From Pseudomonadota bacterium (lineage in GTDB: Bacteria; Pseudomonadota; Gammaproteobacteria; Acidiferrobacterales; Acidiferrobacteraceae): a DNA stretch of 64,000 bases. Below the pieces are notes generated by a model. The model worked only from the letters and a program-made list of their open reading frames with translations. It made no database searches and was not told the DNA's origin. The translations under genes and the position numbers were made by a program. The stretch covers positions 1 through 64,000 of the forward strand of contig JAKAXM010000007.1 in assembly GCA_021816625.1 (NCBI GenBank). Direction: 5' to 3'. Shown one piece after another: positions 37,623 through 46,700 of the stretch. Each line of letters opens with the position of its first letter. The first letter of the stretch is position 1.

Positions 37623-38578
37623 GATCGGCGTGCGGCGAGCCGGCGCTCGAGGGCCGTAAAGAGGTCCCCGGCGATGTTCAACTGAAAGCTTGCGTCGAGC
37701 TCACGCAAGCCGGTAGGGCTCGTGACGTTGATCTCCGTCAGGCGGTCGCCTATGACGTCCAGACCAACGAAAAGCAGTCCGCGCTCGCGCAACACGGGCC
37801 CCACCCGTTCGCAAATCTGGCGATCGGTGGCGCTCAGGGCTTGCCCGACCCCGGTTCCGCCGGCTGCCAGATTGCCCCGGGTCTCGCCGGGCGCCGGGAT
37901 CCGCGCGAGCGCGAAGGGTACCGCTTGGCCGTCGATCATGAGGATGCGTTTATCGCCTTCGGTAATGGCAGGCAGATAGCGCTGGGCCATGGTGTAGCGG
38001 GTCTCGTTGCCGGTCATGGTCTCAAAGATGACGGCGATATTGGGGTCGGCTGCCGTGACCCGGAATATCGAGGCCCCGCCCATGCCATCCAAAGGTTTTA
38101 GCACGATATCTTGATGTTCGCGCAGAAAGGCCGTAAGCGCGGCCTTGCGCGCGCTGACCAAGGTAGCGGGCATGCAGTCGGCAAACCAGGTCGTAAAGAG
38201 CTTTTCGTTGGCGTCCCGTAGGCTCGCTGGACGATTCACGACCAAGACCCCGGCCCGTTCGGCCTGTTCGAGGAGATAGGTCGTATAGATGTAGTCCATG
38301 TTAAAAGGCGGGTCTTTGCGCATCAAAATGATGTCGCAATCGGCAAGTGCGATCTCGCGCGCGGGCCCGAGCCTACACCAATCATCATCGGAGTCTTGCA
38401 CAGTGAGGGGGCGCGCCTGACCCACTGCCCGATCGCCCCGTAGGCCGAGGTCGCGCGCCTCGAGGAAGTCGATCTGGTAAGAGCGGCGCTTTGCCTCCCT
38501 GAGCAGACCGACGGTGGTGTCTTTGTAGGCCTTGATGTGATCCACCGGATCCATGACGACTGCCAAACGCCGATTCAC
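37619..38578 (-). CDS. gshB: Glutathione synthetase
   Basis: VNRRLAVVMDPVDHIKAYKDTTVGLLREAKRR; DIVLKPLDGMGGASIF; INVTSPTGLRELD; GTG overlapping gshA stop (ORF-track 5' extension is antisense/overlapping noise). Confidence 0.95.
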   Translation of the reverse strand: MNRRLAVVMDPVDHIKAYKDTTVGLLREAKRRSYQIDFLEARDLGLRGDRAVGQARPLTVQDSDDDWCRLGPAREIALADCDIILMRKDPPFNMDYIYTTYLLEQAERAGVLVVNRPASLRDANEKLFTTWFADCMPATLVSARKAALTAFLREHQDIVLKPLDGMGGASIFRVTAADPNIAVIFETMTGNETRYTMAQRYLPAITEGDKRILMIDGQAVPFALARIPAPGETRGNLAAGGTGVGQALSATDRQICERVGPVLRERGLLFVGLDVIGDRLTEINVTSPTGLRELDASFQLNIAGDLFTALERRLAARRS

Positions 38579-39888
38579 GAGCGAGCCTCCTTCGGTGCAC
38601 TCTGCAGTTCGCGCGCCGCGGCGAGCAGGGCCAGTCGGCCGATGACCCCGTAGGCGTAAAAGCGGTTGGGCCCCGCATCGGGGGCTTGGCGGCCGTCGGG
38701 ATTGGCGCAGGATTCGGCAAAGGCGAGCGAGCGAAACTGCATCCCCGGGGCATTCAGGTTCTCGTCGGTCCCACGCGTGGTATGGACGCGGTAGAACCCC
38801 CCGACGACGAAGCGGTCCACCATATACACGACGGGCTCGGCGACCGCTTGGTCGGGACCCAGGGTCTCGAAGGTGTACACACCTTCCTGCACCATCACCT
38901 CCTGCACGGTTTGACCTTCCTTGATGACCGCCATCTTGTTGCGCTGTTTGCGGTTCAGTTGCCGGACCTCGTCGGCGTGCCGGACGGTCATGATGCCCAT
39001 GCCGTAGGTCCCGGCGTCGGCCTTGACGATGACGAAGGGCTCCTGGGTGATCCCATACTCGCGGTACTTCTCGCCGACGAGCCGCAGCACCTCGTCCACC
39101 TTTTGCGCCAGGCACTCCTCGCCGTCGCGCTTTTGGAAATCGATGCAGCCGCAGCGCCGGAATATCGGATCGATCAGCCAGGGGTCGATGCCCGTCAAGG
39201 CCCCAAACTCGGCGGCCAGCGTCTGATACTCGGTGAAGTGCTGGGATTTCAAGCGGTTCCACCACCCCAGTGACAGCGGCGGCATGACCGGTTGGGCGAG
39301 GTTTTGCAAGATATCCGGCGGTCCGGCAGACAGGTCGTTATTCAGGAGCACGAGACAGGGATTGAAGCCTGCCACGCCTACCCGGTCGCCGGCCCGGGTC
39401 AGCGGCTCCACGGCTATGGTCCGTCCGTTCGCAAGAGCCATGTCGTAGCGTCCGGCCTCTCCCGTCATGAGCGATCCGACCCGCACCCGGTAGCCGGCGC
39501 GCTCGAGGAGCATGACAAGGGCCCCCACATTCTCCCAATAAAACGTATTGCGTGTATGGTTTTCCGGGACCAGCAGGATACGCGAGGCCTGCGGGCATAG
39601 GCGCTCCACCGCCGCCTGCAGGGCCTGCACGCACAAGGGGTGGAATGCCGGGTTCAGGTTATTGAAGCCGGCCGGAAATAGATTCGTGTCGACCGGGGCG
39701 AGCTTGAAGCCCGCGTTACGCAGGTCCACGGAGGTGTAGAAGGGCACGGGGGTGCTGAGCCATTTTTCGTGAAACCATTGCTCTATCAAGGTCTCGTTTT
39801 GCAAAAATCGCTCTTCGAGCGCGAGCAGCGGGCCGGTCAGGGCCGTCGTCAGGTGGGGAACGGCCTGATGCATGGGCTCAAAGTCCAT
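38575..39888 (-). CDS. gshA: Glutamate-cysteine ligase, Acidithiobacillus ferrooxidans-type family
   Basis: MDFEPMHQAVPHLTTALTGPLLALEERFLQNETLIEQWF...FVIVKADAGTYGMGIMTV; adjacent and overlapping gshB. Confidence 0.9.
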   Translation of the reverse strand: MDFEPMHQAVPHLTTALTGPLLALEERFLQNETLIEQWFHEKWLSTPVPFYTSVDLRNAGFKLAPVDTNLFPAGFNNLNPAFHPLCVQALQAAVERLCPQASRILLVPENHTRNTFYWENVGALVMLLERAGYRVRVGSLMTGEAGRYDMALANGRTIAVEPLTRAGDRVGVAGFNPCLVLLNNDLSAGPPDILQNLAQPVMPPLSLGWWNRLKSQHFTEYQTLAAEFGALTGIDPWLIDPIFRRCGCIDFQKRDGEECLAQKVDEVLRLVGEKYREYGITQEPFVIVKADAGTYGMGIMTVRHADEVRQLNRKQRNKMAVIKEGQTVQEVMVQEGVYTFETLGPDQAVAEPVVYMVDRFVVGGFYRVHTTRGTDENLNAPGMQFRSLAFAESCANPDGRQAPDAGPNRFYAYGVIGRLALLAAARELQSAPKEARS

Positions 39889-40174
39889 GGACAAACCTCG
39901 TGTCGTTGAGAGGGTGAATAGTGACACTATGTGCGGAGGAAAGGGAAGGCGCGGCCGCCCGTCGCCCCAGAACACCGGGTCCGGCCGCCAGCCCCGGGGG
40001 CCGTACCCTTGAGCGGCCGGGATGGCCTCGGGCCGCACAACGGTCTAGAATTTTTTATCGGCGGGTTAAATGGATTTTGGCCGTAGCTTATGCTAGTAAA
40101 TCAGTAGGGTGGGGAAACGAGCGCAGGGACGGTCTCAAAAAACGGCCGTACCCGGCACAACGGCGAGGGGTCCC

Positions 40175-40540
40175 GTGGGTATTAAGGTTATGATAATCGA
40201 CGACAGCAACACGATCCGGCGAACGGCGGAGGCCCTGCTAAAGAAGGCGGGCTACGACGTGTATACCGCCGGGGATGGCTTTGAGGCGATGGCCGTCATC
40301 ACCGACCGCCGCCCCGACATCATCTTTGTGGATATCATGATGCCGAGGCTCGACGGGTACCAGACGTGCCTTCTGATTAAGAACAACAAGGCCTTCAAGC
40401 ACATCCCGGTCATCATGCTCTCGAGCAAGGACGGGTTGTTCGATAAGGCCCGCGGCCGTATCGCAGGCTCGGAGGAGCATGTGAACAAGCCCTTTACGCA
40501 GGAAGAGCTGGTCGAGGTCATCAGCAGGCATGTCCACTAG
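40175..40540 (+). CDS. pilG: Twitching motility response regulator PilG
   Basis: VGIKVMIIDDSNTIRRTAEALLKKAGYDVYTAGDGFEAMAVI; start of pilGHIJ-chpA cluster. Confidence 0.93.
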   Translation: MGIKVMIIDDSNTIRRTAEALLKKAGYDVYTAGDGFEAMAVITDRRPDIIFVDIMMPRLDGYQTCLLIKNNKAFKHIPVIMLSSKDGLFDKARGRIAGSEEHVNKPFTQEELVEVISRHVH

Positions 40541-40604
40541 CGCGTCCCGTCACCCAAGGTTTTTACGGGTTTTGGCTGTTTGGACATACGAGGAGAGATA
40601 GGCA

Positions 40605-40967
40605 ATGGCGATAAAGAGCATTCTGGTAGTCGACGACTCGCCCACCGAATTGCATCTTCTACAAGAGATGTTAGGCCGTAACGGCTTTACGATCTCCACA
40701 GCGCGTAGCGGCGAGGAGAGTCTGGAGAAGCTTAAGACCATGCGGCCCGACCTGATCCTGATGGATGTCGTGATGCCCGGCATGAGTGGGTTCGAGGCGA
40801 CGCGTACTATTGCGAAAAGCCCGGCCACGGCGGGAATACCGATAATCATCTGCACGACCAAGGGTCAGGAGACCGACAAGGCCTGGGGGCTGCGGCAAGG
40901 GGCCAAGGACTATATCGTAAAGCCCGTTGTTGAAAGCGTTCTGCTCGACAAGATCCGCGCCTTGTGA
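40605..40967 (+). CDS. pilH: Twitching motility response regulator PilH
   Basis: MAIKSILVVDDSPTELHLLQEML...LILMDVVMPGMSGFEATR. Confidence 0.93.
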   Translation: MAIKSILVVDDSPTELHLLQEMLGRNGFTISTARSGEESLEKLKTMRPDLILMDVVMPGMSGFEATRTIAKSPATAGIPIIICTTKGQETDKAWGLRQGAKDYIVKPVVESVLLDKIRAL

Positions 40968-41509
40968 GCGATAGCGCCCAGGATAGCGCCTTCGCCCTGC
41001 TTTTGAAGATGCAGGCGCAGGCCCGTGCCAGCGCCCCCGGCCTGCCCGAGCAGGTGGCGGCGACGCCGCTTTGGAGCGGTCTTGGGTTTCGTCTTGCCGG
41101 ACTTTCGTTGCTGGTGGCCTTGGATCAGGTAGCGGAGGTCCTCGTACGCCCCGAGGTAACCCGGGTGCCAGGCACCAAACGCTGGGTTAAGGGCATCGCC
41201 AACGTCCGTGGTACGCTGCTTACCGTCATCGATTTGGCGGAGTATTTCGGTAAGCCCGCGGTTCCGGTCGATGATAAGGCGCGCCTTTTGGTTATGCATG
41301 TGGGTGATTTCAGCACGGGCCTCGTGGTCAACGAGGTCTTGGGTTTGAAGCATTTCGATGCCGAGCGGGATCGGCGCGACATCGCGGGGCTCGATAACGC
41401 GGTACTGATGCATGTACAGACGGCATACATGCAAGAAGACGTGTTGTGGGGCGTATTTGATCTGCGTTCCTTGACGGAGAGCCTGACATTCAAGCACGTC
41501 GCCGCCTGA
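40964..41509 (+). CDS. pilI: CheW-like adaptor PilI
   Basis: GFRLAGLSLLVALDQVAEVLVRPEVTRVPGTKRWVKGIANVRGTLLTVIDLAEYFG. Confidence 0.92.
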   Translation: MSDSAQDSAFALLLKMQAQARASAPGLPEQVAATPLWSGLGFRLAGLSLLVALDQVAEVLVRPEVTRVPGTKRWVKGIANVRGTLLTVIDLAEYFGKPAVPVDDKARLLVMHVGDFSTGLVVNEVLGLKHFDAERDRRDIAGLDNAVLMHVQTAYMQEDVLWGVFDLRSLTESLTFKHVAA

Positions 41510-41567
41510 TGGCGGTGTCCGGTCTGCTTGGGGCGCGCAAAAAGAACGTTAAAAGAGGTTATCAATC

Positions 41568-43697
41568 ATGGTGGCGAGACTGTCCAAAAAGAAGGGGGTC
41601 GTTTTGGATCAGCCGACCGAAGAGCTGGCGTCAGTGGGCGGCGGACAGGGCGAACAATTTATCGATGTGCAGCCTGCGGCCACGAAGCGCGCCAAGGCCA
41701 AGGGTGCCAAAAAGGATTCCCGTTTCGGGCGCGGGATCACGAGCGTCACGGTCCTTTTGTTGTTGATGGTGGGATCGCTGATCGGGGTCGCGATACTCTT
41801 TGGTTCGGAGGCCGAGCAGGCCAGCCGCGACTCGCAGTACATCGAGCAATCCGACCAGCTCCTGATGCTGTCCCAGCGTATCGCCAAGGATTCGGCCGCG
41901 GCGACGCTTGGCGAAGAGAGCGCGTTTAGCGATCTCAAGCATTCGCGTGCCGAGTATCAGACCATCATCAACAGCCTGAAAAACGGTAACGCCGCACTGG
42001 GTATCCCGCCAAGTCCCGCGGCCGTGCGCCCAGCCCTCATGGCCTTGGACACCCGCTGGCACCTGGTGCGCCACCACGTCGATCAGATCATAAAAGAGGA
42101 AGAGCCCTCGCTCATGATGCATGACTACGTGGCCACGGTGGACCAGACCGCGCCCATGTTGTTGGCCTTGTGGGACGAGATCGTAACGCGCGGCATCCGG
42201 GCCCATATGTCGCCGCAGCTCATCTATCTGGCGGGCCGCCAGGGCATGTTGAGCCAGCGGATCACGATGGAGGTCAACCTCTTCGCACAAGGAGGCAGCT
42301 CCGCGGCCGTGGCAGCCGCCGAGTTTGGTCAGGACACCAAGCTCTTCAAAGAGACCCAGGATCAGCTCGGACCCGAATTACCGGCCGTGACGCAAGCCAA
42401 GTTCGCCGCGGCGGTCAAGACCTTCACGGCCATGGACGTGAGCGTGCAGGGTATTTTGGCCGACGCCGCACCCCTCTTCGTGGCCCAGCGCGCGGGTACC
42501 CTCATTTTCCATGAGAGTAACAAGCTTTTGGCCCGCAGCCGGGCGCTTGTGAACGCTTATGTGGCCCTGTCGCACCGGCGCCAGTTCGAGGAGTACGTGG
42601 GCTATGGCCTGGGCGCACTGTCCCTGGTGTTCCTGTTGCTACTCGGACGCAAGCTCGTGGGCGACGAACGGGCCCGCGCGCGACAGAGCGCGAACCAAAA
42701 CCGCGAGACTCAGGACGCCATCTTGAAGCTCTTGGATGAGATGGGCGATTTGGCCGACGGCGATCTCAGCATCCAGCCCGAGGTGACCGAACAGATCACG
42801 GGGGCCATCGCCGACTCCATCAACTATGCCGTAAAGGAGATGCGTAACGTCGTGTACCGCATCAACTCGACGGCCCAGGAAGTGGCCGCGGCCTCGAACC
42901 GCAGCCGCAAGACCGCCGCCGAGCTCAACGAGGCGGCGACCCGCCAGGCAAGCCAGATCCTGGCCACGACCGAGCGTATACGGGCCATGGCCAAATCGAT
43001 GGACGAGATGTCCCAGAGCGCCGGAAAGTCGGTGGAGGTGGCGCAAGGCTCGGTCGCTACCGCCAAGCGCGGCGCCGAGGCCGTGCAAAACACGATCAAG
43101 GGTATGGATGAGATGCGCGAGCAGATTCAAGAGACCGCCAAGCGTATCAAGCGCCTAGGCGAGAGCTCGCAGCAGATCGGTGAGATCGTGGAGCTGATCA
43201 ACGACATCGCCGAGCAGACGAACATCCTGTCCCTGAACGCCGCCATCCAGGCCGCCATGGCCGGCGATGCGGGCCGCGGGTTCGCGGTGGTGGCCGACGA
43301 AGTCCAGCGGCTTGCCGAGCGTTCCGGGGCGGCTACGAAGCAGATCGCCGATCTCGTGAAGACCATTCAGGCCGATACCAACGAAGCGGTGAGCTCGATG
43401 GAAAAGGCCACGAATGGCGTGGTCGAGGGTACGCGACTGGCGGATGCCGCGGGTCAGGCCCTTGGGCAGATCGAATCGGTGTCCGAACAGTTATCCGGCC
43501 TCATCGTGCGCATCGCGAAAGACGCCCATGTCCAGTCCCAGGCGGCGACTACGGTGTCGAGCAGCATGAGTGAGATCCAGGAGGCGACGGCAACCACGTC
43601 TGCGGGTACGCAGCAGACCGCCGAATCCATTGCGAAGCTGTCGGATCTCGTGGGTGAACTGCAGGCCTCAGTCGCGGGCTTTAAGCTGCCGGCCTGA
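41568..43697 (+). CDS. pilJ: Type IV pilus methyl-accepting chemoreceptor PilJ
   Basis: N-terminal TM, PilJ sensor, MCP tip [43 protein letters not shown]. Confidence 0.94.
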   Translation: MVARLSKKKGVVLDQPTEELASVGGGQGEQFIDVQPAATKRAKAKGAKKDSRFGRGITSVTVLLLLMVGSLIGVAILFGSEAEQASRDSQYIEQSDQLLMLSQRIAKDSAAATLGEESAFSDLKHSRAEYQTIINSLKNGNAALGIPPSPAAVRPALMALDTRWHLVRHHVDQIIKEEEPSLMMHDYVATVDQTAPMLLALWDEIVTRGIRAHMSPQLIYLAGRQGMLSQRITMEVNLFAQGGSSAAVAAAEFGQDTKLFKETQDQLGPELPAVTQAKFAAAVKTFTAMDVSVQGILADAAPLFVAQRAGTLIFHESNKLLARSRALVNAYVALSHRRQFEEYVGYGLGALSLVFLLLLGRKLVGDERARARQSANQNRETQDAILKLLDEMGDLADGDLSIQPEVTEQITGAIADSINYAVKEMRNVVYRINSTAQEVAAASNRSRKTAAELNEAATRQASQILATTERIRAMAKSMDEMSQSAGKSVEVAQGSVATAKRGAEAVQNTIKGMDEMREQIQETAKRIKRLGESSQQIGEIVELINDIAEQTNILSLNAAIQAAMAGDAGRGFAVVADEVQRLAERSGAATKQIADLVKTIQADTNEAVSSMEKATNGVVEGTRLADAAGQALGQIESVSEQLSGLIVRIAKDAHVQSQAATTVSSSMSEIQEATATTSAGTQQTAESIAKLSDLVGELQASVAGFKLPA

Positions 43698-43719
43698 TCT
43701 CATACCGTCCGGGGGTAAG

Positions 43720-46700
43720 ATGGTCACCGAAAGCAGTGTCGACCTCGGAACTCTGGGGTGGGTTAAAGACGAGATCGATGAGACCTTGAGGCAAGCCCGG
43801 CTTGCCCTCGAGGCCTTCGTCGAGCAGCGGGCCGACGAGGCCAAATTGCGGTTGTGTGGCACCTACCTGCACCAGGTGAGCGGGACCCTCACTATGGTCG
43901 AGTTGGACGCCTTGGCGGAGCTCGTCGGCGAGGCCGAGGCCTCCGTGCAGGCCCTGCTGGTCGGCACCGAGGCCCCGCGCGAAGAGGTCTTGGAGCCCCT
44001 CGCGCGCGCCCTCCTGTTGTTACCGGATATCGTCGATCGCGTCCAGGTACGCGGGCTCGGCGACGGTCAGGACCTGCTCAGACTTGCGAACGAATTGCGG
44101 GCCGGCCGGGGACTTGCACCCTTGCCTGCGCAGACGTTTTTCGTGGTGGATTACTCCGTACGGCCCCCTGATGCCACTGCCCGCGACGATGCGGGCTTTG
44201 TCGCAGCGTTCCGCCAGCAACGGCGAGTTTTTCAGGCGGCCTTACTGGCCTGGCTCAAGGGTCTGCGCGCGCCTGACGACATGACCATGGCCGACCTCCT
44301 GCAGGATTGGCGGTTACGCGTGGCATTCATGCCGGTGGCCCAATGCCTGTGGGTGGGCGAGGCCTTCTTGCGGCATATCCTGGGTGCCACTGCGGCGGGC
44401 GCGGACGACAAGAAGCTCGTCTCCCGGCTCGACCAGTTGCTCAAACGTTTTGCCGACGGCCAGGATAAGGGTGGGGTACGCACCCAGTGCGAGCGCCTGA
44501 CCCGCGATATGCTCTTCGTGCTCCGCGGAGCGGCTGACACCGATGAGGTTGTGGCGGCCGTCGCCGCGGCCTTTGGTCTGGGTCGGGGCGAGGAGGAGCC
44601 TTCGGGCCCGTCCATTGCGGCGCTGCGTTCCATCGCAAGCGCCCTGAGTCAGGAGATCGCCCAGGGCCAGGCCTTGCTCTCGCGTTGTTTCGACTCGAGC
44701 CAGAGCGGCACGGCCGCCGATGGCGAATTGGTCGATTTGCTCGACAAAATGGCCAAGACCTTCCTGGCGCTCAATATCGAACCCCTGAAGGAACTGGTGG
44801 GCGAGGCGGCCAATGTTTGCCGGGCCGTCGGGGAGGGACGGCTCGCCAAGTCCGGCGCTGTGGCCATGGCGCTTGCCCAGGCGCTGCTCCAGATCGAGAC
44901 CGCCGCCCGCGACATCCCTTATGGGGTGGCCGGCTGGCAAGCGGGGGTCGAGGACCAGCGTCGGACCCTCGTCAACCTGTCGGTAGCACCCGACACCACC
45001 GGCATGGAGGTGTCCGAGGCCCCGCTGTCAGTGCAGGATCGTCGGCAGCTGATCGGGGCCGTGGGGGCTGAGATTCTTGCCAATCTGGCCCAGATCGAGG
45101 AACGATTCATCGCCTTTGCCGCTTCGCCCTGGGACCACGGGGGGCTTTCCGGGGTCGCGGCGCTCGCCGGGCAGGTCGAAGCGGCCTTGCAGGTCCTGGA
45201 AGAGGGGGTGGCGGCCGGTCTCGCCGGGATCCTCTTTCAGGCCTTGCAGGGCTTTGCCGAGGGGCGGCTGCGTCCCGAGGGCGCGGCCGCGGAGGCCCTG
45301 GCGGCTGCCGTGGCTGGTCTCGAGGCCCACGTCAACGGACTCAAGCGCGGGCGTCCCCTCGCACCCTCCGAGATCGACGCCTTAGGCGCCGGTCTGCGCG
45401 CCGCACTCGCGGCGGCCCCGTCCTCGGCGGAGCCTGCCCCGGCGGGATCTCCGGCGGCGGCCCCCGAGCCTTGCTCAAGCGCACACCCCCCTATCGACCC
45501 CGAGATCCTGCCGGTCTTTCTGGAAGACGCCCATCAGGCAATAGCGCAACTCGACGAGGCGCTGCCGGCCTGGCAGGCGGATGGCGCCGACGAAACCGCG
45601 ATTGGCCTGGCGCGGCGTGCCTTCCATACCCTAAAAGGCAGTGGTCGCATGGTCGAGGCCGGCGAGATCGCCGAACTGTGTTATGACGCGGAGACCCTGT
45701 TGAATAAGGTCCGCGCGCGCGAACTCGGGACCCTGCCGGCGACCGTCAGCTGGATCGGGCAGGCCGCGCAGGCGGTCCGCGACTGGGTGCAGGCCATCGA
45801 AAGCGGCCGGCCCTTGCCGGAGATGATGGCCATCCGACAGGCCTTGCAGACCTTAAGCGCCGGCGGTGAACTGTCGGCTGCGCCGCCACCTGAGGCCCGC
45901 AGGGCGCCGGCTATCGGGGAAGGAGAGGTGCTGGTCTTGGCGACCCCCGCGCCCGCGGCGGAGGTCGATGCCGTGGTCGCACCGATACCGGGCGCCGAGG
46001 ACGGTGCCAGACACGATCCCGATGCCTCGCTGCTCGCCCACGATCCGCTGTTGCGTGACATCTTCGTGAATGAGACGCGCGACCATTTGGCGGTATTGCG
46101 GGACGTATTCGCTACGGGTGCCGAAGCGCCGGTATCCGCACCGCTTTTGCGGGCCGTCCACACCATGCAGGGCAGCGCGCGTTCGGTATCGCTCGTCGCC
46201 ATGGCGGAGGCCTGTGCGGGCATCGAGCATTACCTCCAGAGACGGGAACTCAATCAGGAACCGGTCGGGGCCGAGGGCGTGCAGCTGTTGACCGACCTCG
46301 CGCGCGAGACCGAAGGCCTTTTGGAGGCCTTGGTGAGCGGTGTGGCCGGCGGCGACTTCAGCGGGCTTGCACTGCGGCTTGCGGCGATCGCCCACGAGGA
46401 TTTGCCGGCCCCTGAATTGACGTGGTGGCAAAAGAATTCGGCTATGCAGGAGTCGGCGCGGATCGGGACCGAGGCGGAGGCGAGTGCGGCCGCCGAGGAT
46501 CCTGCAGCCGTCCCCGAGGAGCGGGTGCCTGCGGCCGCGGTCTTCGTGCCGCACGAGGAGGCGCAAGGCCCCGAGATCCCGGCCCCGGCGGCCCTGGGCG
46601 CGGGCGAGACGCCCGAGACCATAGATCCCGAATTGCGCGACATCTTTCAAGATGAGGCACGCGATCTGCTGGAGTCCTTCGAGGCCGCCCTCGCGGACTG

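Noticed and set aside
38579-39265. N-terminal extension of the 548-aa gshB ORF
   Set aside because: The extra sequence overlaps gshA in another frame; the GTG at 38578 overlapping the gshA stop is the natural gshB start
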